Shown here: positions 10,825-21,480 of the stretch, one piece after another
How positions within the stretch are numbered: position 1 is the stretch's first letter
How the letters are laid out: every line of letters begins with the position of its first letter
Assembly: GCA_019009955.1 (NCBI GenBank)
Contig: CM032228.1
Coordinates: 10,057,501 to 10,121,500 of the forward strand
Reading direction: 5' to 3'
Length of the DNA: 64,000 nt
From: Riptortus pedestris
Taxonomy: Eukaryota > Arthropoda > Insecta > Hemiptera > Alydidae
The notes under the pieces: generated by a model
What the model was told of the DNA's origin: nothing
The model's input: the letters and a program-made list of their open reading frames with translations, nothing else
The model's database searches: none
Made by a program: the position numbers and the translations under genes

Positions 10825-13800
10825 TTTTCTTTTTTTGGTTTTGGTTCTCAGATTTTAACCCATTGTTCATACTTCATTAGTGCACATATTAATATTTGAC
10901 TGATTCAAATAACACCAGCCACCTGATGTTACCTGCACAAGGAGGAGGGATGTGGTATCATTTCAGAGCCTCCTTTATCAGTCTCTCACTGACTTCAAAC
11001 CACTCAGGCAAAACTGATTATAAGCATACTCACCTGTAATTCGTATTTGTATGCAGGTTATACCGGCAGTTTCTCTGCAAGTCAAAACAGAAAAATACAT
11101 AGATACGTACATATGTTGAGAAGGGCTTCGTAATCAACTTGTGTGCTATGTGATATGGAGAAATGGCTCACTGTCAACTCTATCGTCCAGTGGACTTGGT
11201 CTCTAGCCATAACTTTATTGTCATGAATGGAAGTTTTCCTGTGACACTTTGTAGTAGAATGGCCTGATGCCGAAGCCGACTAAAAACCACTACACTTCTT
11301 TTTTCCTACCTTGTTCTCGTGGAAATTAGGATTTCCTGCCGATTGAAACAAACATAGTCTACTATACTGCTTATATATAACCCACAGATACAAAAAGAAC
11401 AATAATTGTCAGTCAAGCACATATTTGTATTATATTAAATGCGACTTGTAAGATTTCAAAGTAAGGAACTCTTTTATAATTTAATAAAATTTAAATTCCC
11501 TGTTGGTATTGTATGTTTGTAGAATGAAGATGTAAGGAAGGCCATTTATGAAAACGAGTGGATGTGGTTTCCAAGATCTACTATAAAAATGCTCCATATT
11601 ATCGGCACTCAAACAAAGAAAGAGCCACATGTACATTTGTTTCCCGGTGGAAGTCCAGCAACTGTCCAAACTTACGGAGCAGTTAGTAATAATATTTTAT
11701 AAAACATAGTTGTAAGTCTACATTGAACTGACTTTTCAAAGGACTTTTAACGATAAGTTATTAAACGAATTTCAGTAGTCTTAGTTTTACTTTACTTTTT
11801 CCAAATTAAAAAAAGTCCGTCACGCAGGGGCTGCGTAAACTAAGCAGATTTCCCACGTGGTTTTGCAATAGAGAAATCTGCCTAATAACAACTGTAGTAG
11901 TAAGAAACCTCTAAACCTAAAACATTATTTAGGGCGTAATAACCCAGTAGTTTCTAGCCCCAAAAAACAGTTAACATAACCTCTAAACCTATTCACGAGG
12001 GACGAATAGTTATGGAAACGGCCACCAGAGCTCTCGGCGGAAAGTCCGAACATAGCCTACTGGCGACCACACGCAGAATACAAATGCAAATATCTCGGTT
12101 AATATTTAAGATGCAGAAAAAATGTATAGAACAATATTTATAGTAAATTTAATTTGCAATAAGATTTATTCTATACAATTTTTCGACCCGACTCATAATA
12201 ACAAAGATATTTTGAATTTTCAAAAATCCCCCCTCTAAACCCCCCCTCCCACTGGTCCGATTTCAGCCGTTAACGAACTTGATCTTCCTTTTTACATAAA
12301 ACGATTAAATTCCGAGTTTGGTAACGATCAAACAAAAATTGCGACCGCTAGAGCGTTAACAGACAAATATATATATATCTATAGATAAATATATATAATT
12401 TTGAACGGACCTCATTTTCGTCATCTCCTGGGTAGGATCGATGGGCATTTGAAGAAATTTTTCGAAACTCGCATCATGAGTACGACCTCAATAGCTGATT
12501 TCCCTTAAAGGAAATCTGCTAATAGGAATATTCTTTTTACTTCCTTGTAGAGAACATAATCAAGAAAAATTTCGGTTTCCAGACAACAACAGTATTATCT
12601 GTTTTGATCCACCCTGTAGCCATTATGATTAATTTCTAATGGCGTGACGTCTGTACTTACTTCGATCCTATAAATCAAAACCGACTAATCTTACAAAGTG
12701 AAACATCATATTGAGACTAATATAACATTTAGCTGTGCACTTCTGCTTTTGGTTATAGTCGACTAAGTGAATGAGAGTTGTCACTCAATCTCTTGGCAAC
12801 GGCTTATAGGATTTCGAATAACTTTTAGCAGATTTCCCTTAAGGGAAATCAGCTATTGGGGTCGAACTCATTACGCGATTTTCGAAACATTTCTTCAAAT
12901 GTTCATCGATCCTACCTAGAAGATGACGAAAATGAGGTCCGTTCAAAATGATCCCCCTTCCTTATAACCCCCACTCCCGTTCGAACCTAAACAAATTGAT
13001 ATAGCTTATAATCATGGAAGAATTATATTAATTTACATATAGAGCTTTGTTAAGTTTGGTTCAATCTTTAGTGCCCAATAAAATTGTTGCCTCCCACTTT
13101 AATTTTTTAGTGTATATCTCGTTTATACTTTGTTATTCGACAAAAGTGAACATAACAAAAGTTGCTCTAAATAACAAAATAAACAACATTTATCCTGTGC
13201 ATATTTGCCGAAAAAACAATATTATTATTATTTATTAACGTCCATTTTTTGCAACTGAGGCTAATTGGGACGGGTTATCTACAGGTTACCACCCTATTCT
13301 AGCCAGGGTGGGATTTAGGATGTTATTTAATGAATTTCGTCACTAAATAATTTCCTTTGCCCAGGCAAGAATCGAACTCGCCACTCTAGGATTACCATGT
13401 AAGATTAAAGGCAACGCTTTAACTCACATGGCTAACCTGAGCCCTGAAAAAACAATAGGAAACGAAATATTGCTAATTTTAATTTTAGGCCTCCCTTAAA
13501 ACCCCCACTCCTACTCCATCTGCCGGGTTGATTTGTGAACCTAAACCATCCAGGGCGTTACCCAAACGTATACAAAACAAAATTCATTCAAATCGGTCCA
13601 GCCGTTTAGGAGGTGTTCAGTGATACACACGTACAGTAGAATTATATATAGAAAGATGTATACATATACAAATGTATATTAACACTCTAGCGGTCGCAAT
13701 TTTTGTTTGATCGTTACCAAACTCGATATTCAATCGTTTTATGTAAAAAGAAAGAACAAGTTCGTTAATGACTGAAATCAGACCAATGGGGGGTTTTCGA

Positions 13801-14255
13801 AAATTCAAAATATTTGTTGTTATGCGTCGGATCGAAAACTTGTATAGAACCAGTCTTATTGCAAATTAAATTTACTATAAATAATAATATATACATTTAT
13901 TCTCTATCTTGAATATTAAGAGAAATATACTCGTTACTACTACTGTTATTAGTAGGCAGATTTCTCTATTGTAAAACTTCTCGTGGGAAATCTGCTTAGT
14001 TTACGCAGCCCCTGCGTGACAGACTTTGATATTTCCAAAGCACAATTGAATCGACTGTCAAACATCACATAAACACCACTGTAACGACCTTTAACCAAAA
14101 TTTATTTTGAACATTTATTATAAATAATGTAGTAATATTTCATTTATTAGTGAATTCGTTAAGTATTAAAAATATTTTTCATAGTTATCATTTAAAACTT
14201 GTTTCAGTTGATGAATGCTTCAATGGCCTATTTCATGTCAGCGCTCATACTTTAG
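4707..14255 (+). CDS. Insect odorant receptor (7tm_6 family), partial: N-terminal exons not found
   Basis: Five exons with agreeing phases: 4707-5047, 9275-9374, 10601-10693, 11523-11681, 14208-14255 (stop TAG). Together they encode about 246 residues. Insect odorant receptors are seven-TM ligand-gated cation channel subunits on antennal neuron dendrites and work with Orco. Exon 1 here covers TM4 and the large loop and ends K-K-C-I-I-H-H-Q-H-L-I, the usual receptor signature. Exon 2 is TM5, exon 3 gives the Q-C-F-C TM6 segment, exon 4 starts N-E-D-V-R-K-A-I-Y-E-N-E-W, and the last exon encodes LMNASMAYFMSALIL. Acceptors and donors are GT-AG; the weakest are AG|GTCAAA at 5047 and GCA|GTTAGT at 11681. 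A read-through stop at 11700 would give an alternative end. About 150 N-terminal residues (TM1-3) must lie upstream or be lost, so pseudogene status cannot be excluded. Confidence 0.82.
5070..5756 (-). mobile_element. Solo LTR (copy 1) in odorant-receptor intron
   Basis: On the minus strand it begins TGTTGCGAAAATTAAG and ends CGTAACA (TG...CA), with a 4-bp duplication ATAT on both sides (5066-5069, 5757-5760). A TATAAAAG box on the minus strand lies at about 5564-5572, followed by a likely transcription start, as expected of an LTR promoter. No internal retrotransposon sequence is attached, so it is a recombined solo LTR. The superfamily is unknown; a 4-bp duplication would suit some Gypsy or BEL elements. 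Confidence 0.75.
6248..6826 (-). mobile_element. Solo LTR (copy 2), same family as the one at 5070
   Basis: Same ends (TGTTGCG ... CGTAACA) and the same internal tracts rich in CACTG as 5070-5756. It is about 110 bp shorter and has TATATAAAG on the minus strand near 6655. Flanks are ATAT and CTAT, so any target duplication has decayed. Two solo LTRs of one family lie about 0.5 kb apart in the same orientation. They are unlikely to bound one element, because the 490 bp between them has no retroviral-type sequence. Confidence 0.72.
6827..9274. other. Odorant-receptor intron sequence, no further gene seen
   Basis: AT-rich intron. A GC-richer patch at about 8205-8400 contains a 40-codon frame starting ATG at 8297 (M-E-T-T-Q-S-R-T-S-L), which could be a decayed LINE 5' end. 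I cannot identify it. The rest shows no coding pattern. Confidence 0.5.
10784..10822. repeat. Poly(A) tract, 39 A
   Basis: Uninterrupted run of A in the odorant-receptor intron, 90 bp downstream of the exon ending at 10693. No retrotransposon body is recognisable on its 5' side, so its origin is unclear. Confidence 0.9.
11815..12519 (-). mobile_element. HINE-like element, near full length, in odorant-receptor intron
   Basis: Begins GTCCGTCACGCAGGGGCTG at 11815, carries AAGCAGATTTCCC just inside, and ends GGAAATCTGCTAA at about 12519. The AT tract is reduced to a short imperfect run near 12366-12398. Length is about 705 bp. Confidence 0.8.
12949..13656 (-). mobile_element. Helitron fragment (5' end present, 3' end missing)
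   Basis: On the minus strand the element starts A|TCTTTCTATATATAATTC at 13656, and the AAACGGCTGGACCGATTTGA block lies about 40 bp inside. Both agree with the Helitrons at 17615, 32924 and 56954. The CTAG terminus is absent. It is inserted in the HINE 12827-14024. Confidence 0.7.
13222..13445 (-). repeat. tRNA-derived SINE, full length with 12-bp target duplication
   Basis: On the minus strand it starts with a GGCTCAGGTTAGCCATGTGA head (A-box-like), then GAGTTCGATTC (pol III B box, compare GGTTCGANTCC) and a body ending in (TAAT)n. Direct repeats GAAAAAACAATA flank it at 13210-13221 and 13446-13457. The same family occurs at 24074, 40946, 48801, 51863 and 60740. Confidence 0.85.
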
Positions 14256-15021
14256 CATAGAGGATGAGGAGAATGAACCTTGAGAAACAACGACTAATGA
14301 CTTTTATTTGAGGAGCCAACATATTTTGAAGTTGTGAAAAGTACTTTAGTTTCCATTATGTTTATTATGTGTAATTTAATAATTGGAAGAGTTAATGTGG
14401 TCATCTTATAAATGAGTAATTAGAATATTATTAGTGTTCCAATTATAAAAATTTGCTCCTTGCACTTTTTATCACATTCCTGATATTTCCAATAATTAGA
14501 AGTTTTAGACCAATCGGAGTTAGTGAAATTATAGGAAAGACAGAAAATATGTGATAAATACAAAGTATTTTATTTAGTTCAAATAATAATTCAGCGAAAT
14601 ATCAGTTCTGCCGTCGTGATTCTAAGTATTTCTTGTTGGGATAAATTTAGTCTAAATAAACAAATCAAAATATAGCCACATCTAAATAAATAAATTTTCT
14701 ATGCCCGGAATGACAAAAAGTCTGCATCAAATAGACCAATTACAAAAATAATATTAGGCATTAAGATTTTAGAATTACTATACTTTTTATCAAAACCAAG
14801 GTAAATTGATATTTTTCATTTTAACAGATTTCCCTTAAGCCAGAGTTTTTTAACGCTCGATTGTTAACACATAATAACACTTATAGTTTGTGTGTGAGAA
14901 TGGATGCGCTTGACTCGGAAGGCTCACAAATATAGAAATATATGTAGGCTCTAGGAATCGCAATATTCCTTTATAACCAAACACGATAATTAAGTGTTTC
15001 GTGTTAAACTAAAAATAAAGT
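14256..15021. other. Intergenic sequence after the odorant receptor, no gene seen
   Basis: AT-rich, with a short HINE-like terminus (TTAACAGATTTCCCTTAAG) near 14819-14838. There is no open frame of note. Confidence 0.5.
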
Positions 15022-15276
15022 TACTTGGAGAAAGAAAATGACGTCAAATTCTTCACATGTTTTTATTTCAGCGCTTAGCGCTTTCGAAGACCATTGCCTT
15101 CATCTTCAGAGCTACTTGCATGCGCTCGTAGGGAAAAACGGCAAGTGACTCTTTTGCTGTCTTTCCCAAAGAGCGCATGCAAGTAGCTCTGAAGATGGAG
15201 ACAATGGTCTTCGAAAGCGCTTAGCGCTGAAATAAAAAACTTGTGAAGAATTGGACGTCTTTTTCTCTCTCCAAGT
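15022..15276. repeat. Large palindrome, arms about 105 bp, loop about 45 bp
   Basis: The left arm (about 15022-15127) and right arm (about 15172-15276) are reverse complements with few mismatches. Each contains GCGCTTAGCGCT and CTCTGAAGATG/CATCTTCAGAG next to CGAAAGCGC. The CTGAAGATG ... CGAAAG arrangement resembles the terminal repeats of Penelope-like retroelements, which often carry hammerhead-like motifs. This is an inference. It could equally be a fold-back element or two inverted insertions. Confidence 0.7.
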
Positions 15277-15445
15277 ACACAATATTCTTCACTTCAAACA
15301 ACACTGCTGTGATAAAAAAAAAGTTCGTTATTACGTGAAATTAGCTAAGAGAAGATGGATTAGACGAAGAAGAAATCGAAAATTCAAAGTTTCTTGTAAT
15401 AATGTTTCAGATCGAAAAATGTTCGACATAAGTAATCTTTTTTAA

Positions 15446-16047
15446 ACTTTATATTGGAAACCTCACATCACACTAAAAAGACAAGAAGTGAGTCGACGGT
15501 ACAGACTTCTCCTAAGACTAATCGACAACAGATCTAAACTATCACTACACAACAAACGACTGATTTATACGACAGTACTGCGACCAATATGGACTTACGT
15601 ACTTGAACTTTGGGGTTCCACTAGACCTTCAAATTCCTACAAAATCCAAACCCTCCAATCCAGAATACTCCGCAAAATTACAGATTCCCCATTTTACGTA
15701 GCCAATTTATCTCTCCATAACGACCTCAACATTCCTTTTGTCCATAGCTTCGCCAAATCCCGATATCAGAAATTCCACTCTCTCCTTCCCGCACATCCTA
15801 ATCCTTTAGTCGAATCTCTTTCATCTACCCATATTCCAGAAAACCCAAGGTGACTTCTGAAGTGTAAGTATGTAGATCTTCTTGTGTAGTGTACAGTATA
15901 ACTTCATATAACAATCCAATGTTCCCTCCAATGTGGGTATTATCAATGGACAACTTCCCACCTCAAGCCAATTGTTATTATCATTCATGCCATTTGCTTG
16001 TATTATTTAATATTGTTGCAAATAAACGAATAAATATATTAAAAAAA
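15446..16047 (+). mobile_element. Jockey-clade non-LTR retrotransposon, 3' end
   Basis: The open frame 15446-15853 encodes the thumb and post-RT region of a Jockey-type ORF2. It has the W-K-P-H-I start, the Y-R-L-L-L-R-L-I-D-N-R-S-K-L-S segment, the L-R-P-I-W-T-Y motif, then L-W-G-S and a C-terminal R-D-L-like N-D-L-N-I-P. It ends at TGA 15851-15853. A 3' UTR follows, with AATAAA-type signals around 16020-16032 and a short A run to about 16047. It is 5'-truncated, and no target duplication was resolved. Confidence 0.8.
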
Positions 16048-16859
16048 ACTTTATATGTTCTACAATTGCTATTCTACATATTGTAACTCAAGTTTTTTTT
16101 ATTTTTATTTTATTTTTTTTTAGCTTCCAGTACATCCCTACTTCCACTCATCTTAGTTCATCGGATTTTACTTTGTGTAACGTGTCTTAAACATCTCATG
16201 TTCAGCTTAAAAGTTTTACTCCTTTTGTTTACATAGGCTTCTTATTGTTGGAGACAAGATGGTGAGATGACAAATGCGTCAGCTTTGCAAGTAGAAAAGT
16301 TTTCAAGAGTTTACGTTTATGTTCCTCTGAGACGGCCTAGTTTTCATTAAAGTATTCGCAATGGAATAAAAATGAGTAAATAACCGATGTTTTCCCTTCC
16401 ATTCTCAGTTTAAAAAAACATTGAAAGGAAATAAGAAAATTTCCCAATATCTTCAATTGTGAGCAGAGGGTGAGAGGAAGACGAATTTACAGTTTTTAGA
16501 AGAGTAAATAGTTATTTATTAAAGAATTACATATTTAAAGTAATGATCATCTGTAATTATGTAATTGGCTGAGGAAATATGAATTCAATATTACAAAACA
16601 TTCATTAGACACTATTTTGAACAACATGAAATCCTGAAAATTATTTTCTGCAGATATACAGTCACTAACAATGCAAGGTTACATTTAATAAAACTTATAT
16701 TTGAGCTTTATCTTGAAATCCAAACGTCAGGTTATTGAAACTGTTCAGATCGATGTCATTAAGAGATTTCGGAAAAAAGTTCATTTCTTTGAATTTACGA
16801 AGTAACATAAATTATTCTCAGGGCTCTTTTAGATGCCTTCTCCTATTTGTCCGATTATA
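16048..16859. other. Intergenic / 3' UTR of the secreted repeat protein gene
   Basis: No coding signal. For the minus-strand gene ending at 16860, AATAAA on that strand is visible near 16515, a possible poly(A) site. The rest is unassigned AT-rich DNA. Confidence 0.4.
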
Positions 16860-17616
16860 TCATCCTCGAATATCAATATCGGAACTCGGTAAGCGTGCCT
16901 CTTCAAATCTTCCAGGAACTCTATTAAAGTTGGATTCAGGTGTGTTTGTGCCGTACCAATTTCCAGGAACTTGATCACTGCCGGTATTTCCTCGTCGGCC
17001 ATTATTCCTTCCAGGACCTCCTTCGAAGCCATTTACAGGTGCACGAGGTCCATTCCAGGGTCCAGGAGGTCTATTATTTCTTCTGGGAGTTTCTTCGTAG
17101 CCAGTTTCAGGGTCACGAGGTCCATCAAAGACCCCAGGATATGGTTGAGGTCCATAATTCCTTCCAGGAGCTTCAAGGCCAACTTCAGGTACTCTTTCGA
17201 ATGGAAAATCGCCAATGTTGGAATAAGTTTGAGGTGATCGCCTAAACCTTCCTGGGACCGAACCGACACTAGATCCTACACCCCGTGCCATATTATACAT
17301 ACCAGGAATATTCGAGCCAGGTACAGGTGGTCTATTAAACCCATCAAAATTGGGACTTCTTGTATCTCCACCAAAGTTCGTGCCTGGCAAACGTCCACCT
17401 CCACCAGCTCCATAATCTCCCCTATATTGCCCGACTCCTGGCTCAATAGTAGAAGTACATACTAAGATTAATACTGTAAGTATCTGAAATCCAAATAATG
17501 GAAAAATTACAAAACATATTTAAATATTTGTATTCATAAATGTAATAATTAATCCTATACAAATAAAACTCTTATGGTCTGTAATTCTGTTAAATTCCCT
17601 AGGGATATGTTCTATC

Positions 17617-17672
<56 letters not shown>

Positions 17673-19774
17673 GAATGTTTGTCTGTATGTCCTTTATAGA
17701 ATCGTAAACGGCTGAACCGAATTTTATGAAACTTGGTATGTATATTACTACTAAAACAGGTTAGGTTTCTGGCTATATTAATATTCTCTGAGACGAACAT
17801 GAGTGGGGGTTATAAGGGAGGCCTGAAATTAAAAATGGCGATATTTCGTCTCCTATTGGTTTTTCGGCAAATTTAAATTAGCAAATTTTAAGGGTGGTGT
17901 GAAATATAAAATCGCGATATTTTGTAATCTATTCATTTTTCGGCAAACGTGCATATCACAAAAGTTGTTTGTTTTGTTATTTAAAGTAACTTTGGCCGCA
18001 TAACGAAGTATAAATGAGGTACACACGAACAACTATAGAAGGGGTCAACAATATTATAGGACAAGAAAGACAACCGAAAACAACAAAACACGGTATTTTT
18101 GATTATAAGCTACATTAACATTTTTAGGAAAGAACAGGAGTGGGGGTTGTTAGGGAGGCATGAAATGAAAAATTGTCTTATTTCGTTTCCTATTGTTTTT
18201 TTTTGACGAACGTGCACATGACAAAAGATATTTAATTTGATATTTAGAGTAAATTTTATTATATACATCTTTATCGTAATTTAGTATTTTAGTTGGTGGC
18301 GTAGCAACGCGCGCAGCGTACAGCTAGTCCTTTATAATTTAATGGCTTTAATATTTAAATTCTTGACTAGAAATTGAAAAACAATTAAAGAATTTGAATA
18401 AACGTTTATGTGAGTGTGTTAATTATAACTCATAATTATTGTTCTTGGTTGAAGTATTATTATATTTGTATTATAAATGACAGGAAATCATCAGTTAGTA
18501 TTCAATAACTGTAATTGAACAACTTCGAAGTTTTCTTCAATAGAGCGTCTTAATAGTTAAAGAAAAGAAAAAAATGTCCGTCACGCAAGGGCTGCATAAA
18601 CTAAGCAGATTTCCCTTGTGAAGTTTAACAATAGATAAAGCTACATACCAGAAACACAACATCACCGCGAATATTAAGTGAATAAATACAAACGATGATA
18701 AGGAACCTCCAGACGGGAAGCACCTGAAACGTAAACAAACAGATGTGCCAACTTTCCACAGGAAAGAAAAACAATTACTGAAATGTATCAGAATATAACT
18801 TATTAACTTAATTGAAAACTACTTACTATATCTAGTACTGTAATTTGTAGTGGACCAGAGTAATTTTGGTCTCAATCAGTCAAATTTTAGTTGTCCAAGA
18901 ACTTAAGAAGGGGGGGGGCGGTCACTATAACATATTTGCATTTATCTGGTATAATAAAGGCCTCTTGAAAACAATTAAAGCTTCGAATAATGTGGTTTAT
19001 TACATAACTGAGTATTGTTTATGTGACATGAGTAGAAATGGGGGTCAAGTTCGTTAATGCCTAAAATGAGACCAGTGGGAGGGGGGGGGATTTCGAAAAT
19101 TTGAAATATCTCCGTTACTATACGTCAGATCACAAACTTGTATAGAACCAATCTTGTTGCAAATTAAATTTGCTATAGATATTGTTATGTACATTTATTC
19201 TCTATCTTGAATATTAACCGTGATATTCGCATTTTTATTAAGTGTGTACGGATAGAGGACGAGATGAGATCGGCTAATCTCGGTACTATTCCCCCATCAA
19301 ATTTTGGGGCAAAAGTGCCCCACATACATGGTTGATTGGCAAGATCTTTGTTTAGGGGGTAGTTAGAATAATATATTTATTCCTACATGTACACCTTGGT
19401 TGTACTTTATGGAAAATATTCCTTAAATATCTGAGTGTTTCTCATATCCGTACTTTGTCTAAATGAATATAATAAAAGCTATCCCATTTAAATCTTTCTA
19501 AGTATGCTGTAGGTAGACCTATTCTATTTTATAGTATATGTATTTGTAAATGTTTATATATTTTAGATATGTTTGTATTTGTGGAATATATTGGCTGCTG
19601 TCAGTCAGTAGTTTTGTCATATCGTAGGATATGTGAAGGTTTTTTCTTTGGATGCAGTCTCCGAAACATTTTTCATTGTTAAGAGAAATAGTCAGAGTTT
19701 TGAGACGATATATTCACGATTAATCTAGAAATTATAAACAAATTCCTTAAACCTACCTGACCACTCGGATTCAT
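16860..19774 (-). CDS. Secreted Pro/Gly/Asn-rich repeat protein (two exons)
   Basis: Exons 19757-19774 (six codons, M-N-P-S-G-Q, donor CAG|GTAGGT) and 17483-16860 (acceptor TTTCAG|ATACTT, stop TGA), both phase 0, encode 213 residues. The hydrophobic ILTVLILVCTST follows directly after the exon junction and makes a signal peptide with probable cleavage near residue 24, so the product should be secreted. The mature part is dominated by G, P, N and R, with three imperfect repeats of about 25 residues (around 112-137, 138-161, 162-186) sharing P-G-R-N-N/Y-G and G-P-R-x-P. I do not recognise the family; composition suits a cuticle, salivary or eggshell-type matrix protein. A very short first exon ending inside the signal peptide is common in insect secreted and cuticular genes. 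The 2.3-kb intron holds a Helitron and HINE copies. Confidence 0.72.
17615..18327 (+). mobile_element. Helitron, non-autonomous, complete ends
   Basis: Begins A|TCTTCTATATATA (with an expanded AT run to 17669) and carries the block GTAAACGGCTGAACCGAATT at about 17704. It ends with a GC-rich hairpin region GCAACGCGCGCAGCG followed by CAGCTAG|T at 18327. A|TC...CTAG|T without target duplication is diagnostic for Helitrons. It lies in the intron of the secreted repeat protein gene. The exact 5' base is uncertain by a few positions. Confidence 0.8.
18576..19325. mobile_element. HINE-like fold-back composite
   Basis: The left half (18576 to about 19035) is minus orientation, from GTCCGTCACGCAAGGGCTG. 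The right half (about 19036-19325) is plus orientation and joins at TCAAGTTCGTTAATG, with its hairpin end missing. The change of strand inside one block repeats the arrangement at 1796-2478, but with the opposite end preserved. Confidence 0.65.
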
Positions 19775-19803
19775 TGCTTCTCTCGTAGACGTTCCAATAC
19801 AAG

Positions 19804-19839
19804 TGATAAAGGAAAATATCAGCACAGCTCTCTTTTATA
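19804..19839 (-). promoter_or_regulatory. Core promoter: TATA box and likely initiator
   Basis: On the minus strand, TATAAAA lies at 19839-19833, and TCACTTG about 35 bases downstream could hold the start site near 19804. This leaves a 5' UTR of about 30 bases before ATG at 19774. The match of TATA, start, ATG and a strong donor within 90 bases supports the first exon of the secreted repeat protein gene. Confidence 0.65.
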
Positions 19840-20159
19840 CCGACAAAGGAACAAGGTAAAAATGATGAGTGGATATTCCAAGGCCGATGAATTATTTCTT
19901 GCCGGCGAAATTACAGTCCATGGGGAGAGGATGATAATTGATCTTGTGCATCATGGGGATCTATTTGGGTTATTAGGGTATTTTTACATCGTGCCTGTGC
20001 CTCAATTTGCTTACAAATCGAAGAAGATTGAGGGGGAAACTAAGAAGTGCTAGTTCTACAGCTGTTCAGAAAGGCGGGAAGTGTCTGGCAGACAGATAGT
20101 TCGACGCGTCTGGTCATAATTCCCTTGACAGAAACTACATTGGAAAACAGTCCTTCTTC
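19840..20159. other. Upstream region of the secreted repeat protein gene
   Basis: No exon seen. This stretch lies immediately upstream of the TATA box at 19833-19839 and is the likely proximal promoter. A 64-codon plus-strand frame here has no recognisable pattern. Confidence 0.4.
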
Positions 20160-21480
20160 CAGATGCTGCGTAAACTAGGCAGATTTCCCGCTTACTGGAG
20201 TATTACAAGCTGATGATCTCATCTAACCATGTAATCAGTATAACTTCTCTCACAGAAAGCAGACAACGTAGACAGGAATTAAAAGGTCCGTCACGCAGAG
20301 GCTGCGTAAACTGAGCAGATTTCCCTCGTGAAGTTTAATAATAGATAAACCTACAAATTGCTAACACAACACCACCGTGATTATTAAATGAATAAATACA
20401 AACGATAATAAGAAATCTTTCCCCTCCCGGCGGGAAGCGTCTCAAATGCAAACAAACAGGTATTCCAACGGCTCGCCGGAAAGAATAACAATAGCTGAAA
20501 CTATCAGAATATACCATATTAATTTTATGTACTATATCTAGTACTGTAATTTATAATGAATCAGAACAATTTTTATCTCAATCAATCAAATTTTAGTAGT
20601 CCAGGAATTTAAGACGTGGAGGGAGGGTAACAACAACATATTTGCATGTGCCTCGTATAATAAAGGTCTCTGGAAAAAAAAAAAAATTGGTATTTAAGCT
20701 TCAAATAATGTGGTTTATTATATAACAGAGTATTGTTTATGCAACACGAGTAGAAGTGGGAATTTGCTGATGGCTGAAAACTATAAAATCCAAATATCTA
20801 TATTAATATTCAAGATAGAGAATAAATGTATATCACAATATTTATAGTAAATGTAATTTACAATATGACGTTTTTTATACACTTTTTCGATCCGACTTAT
20901 AGTAACGGAGATATTTCAAATTTTAAAAATTCTTCAAATAGTGGAGATGGAAATATTTCTTTTCAAAAATGTGATATGAGTAGGAGTGGGGTTTTACTGA
21001 AGGTAAAACTAAAAAAAAGACTTTAAACTAATAAATTCAAATATCTTGGTTAATAATCAAGATTAAGAAAGGGGCTGGTTATACTAAGCAGATTTCCCAC
21101 GTACGTCACGTTTTTGCATTTATCCCAAAAACTACAAGTTCAATGAGAACAATATTCGGTATTTAAGCGTCAAATAAAATGATTCATTACATAATAGAAT
21201 ATTGTTAATATGAGATAAATAGGAGTGGGCTTTACTGATGACCAAAAACTAAAAAATGCTAATATCTCAGTTAATACTCAAGATAGTAAAACAATGTACA
21301 TAGAATATTTATAGAACATTACATTTGCAATAAGATTGGTTCTATACAATTTTTCGATCCGATGCAAAATAACGGAGATATTAAGAATTTTCGAAATTCT
21401 CCACCTCTAAACTCCCCCTCCCCTTGATCCCATTTCAGCCGTTAACGAACTTGATCTTTCTTTTTGTATAAAACGATTAT
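20160..21480 (-). mobile_element. Cluster of HINE-like copies (three fragments)
   Basis: A diverged hairpin-end fragment (20160-20280, GCTGCGTAAACTAGGCAGATTTCCC-type) is followed by a copy starting GTCCGTCACGCAGAGGCTG at 20286 and running to about 20960. A third fragment runs from about 21080 to 21480 and is truncated before its AT tract. All three are in minus orientation. Confidence 0.65.

Larger units (their letters stand above)
12827..14024 (+). mobile_element. HINE-like element split by a Helitron
   Basis: The left end AGCAGATTTCCCTTAAGGG at 12827 and the right end CGCAGCCCCTGCGTGACAGAC at 14024 belong to one copy. Between about 12949 and 13656 it is interrupted, at the position normally held by the AT tract, by a minus-strand Helitron that itself contains a SINE. 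All of it lies in the last intron of the odorant-receptor gene. Confidence 0.8.

Noticed and set aside
13353..13445. Possible tRNA gene (B box GAGTTCGATTC)
   Set aside because: The head is a tRNA-derived SINE: no cloverleaf-quality acceptor stem, and the same unit recurs with target duplications.
16735..17269. Several frames on both strands overlapping the secreted repeat protein
   Set aside because: Shadow frames of the repeat-rich exon. Only the frame with signal peptide and promoter is supported.
19862..20053. 63-codon plus-strand frame
   Set aside because: Located in the likely promoter region of the secreted repeat protein gene on the other strand. No domain or splice context.
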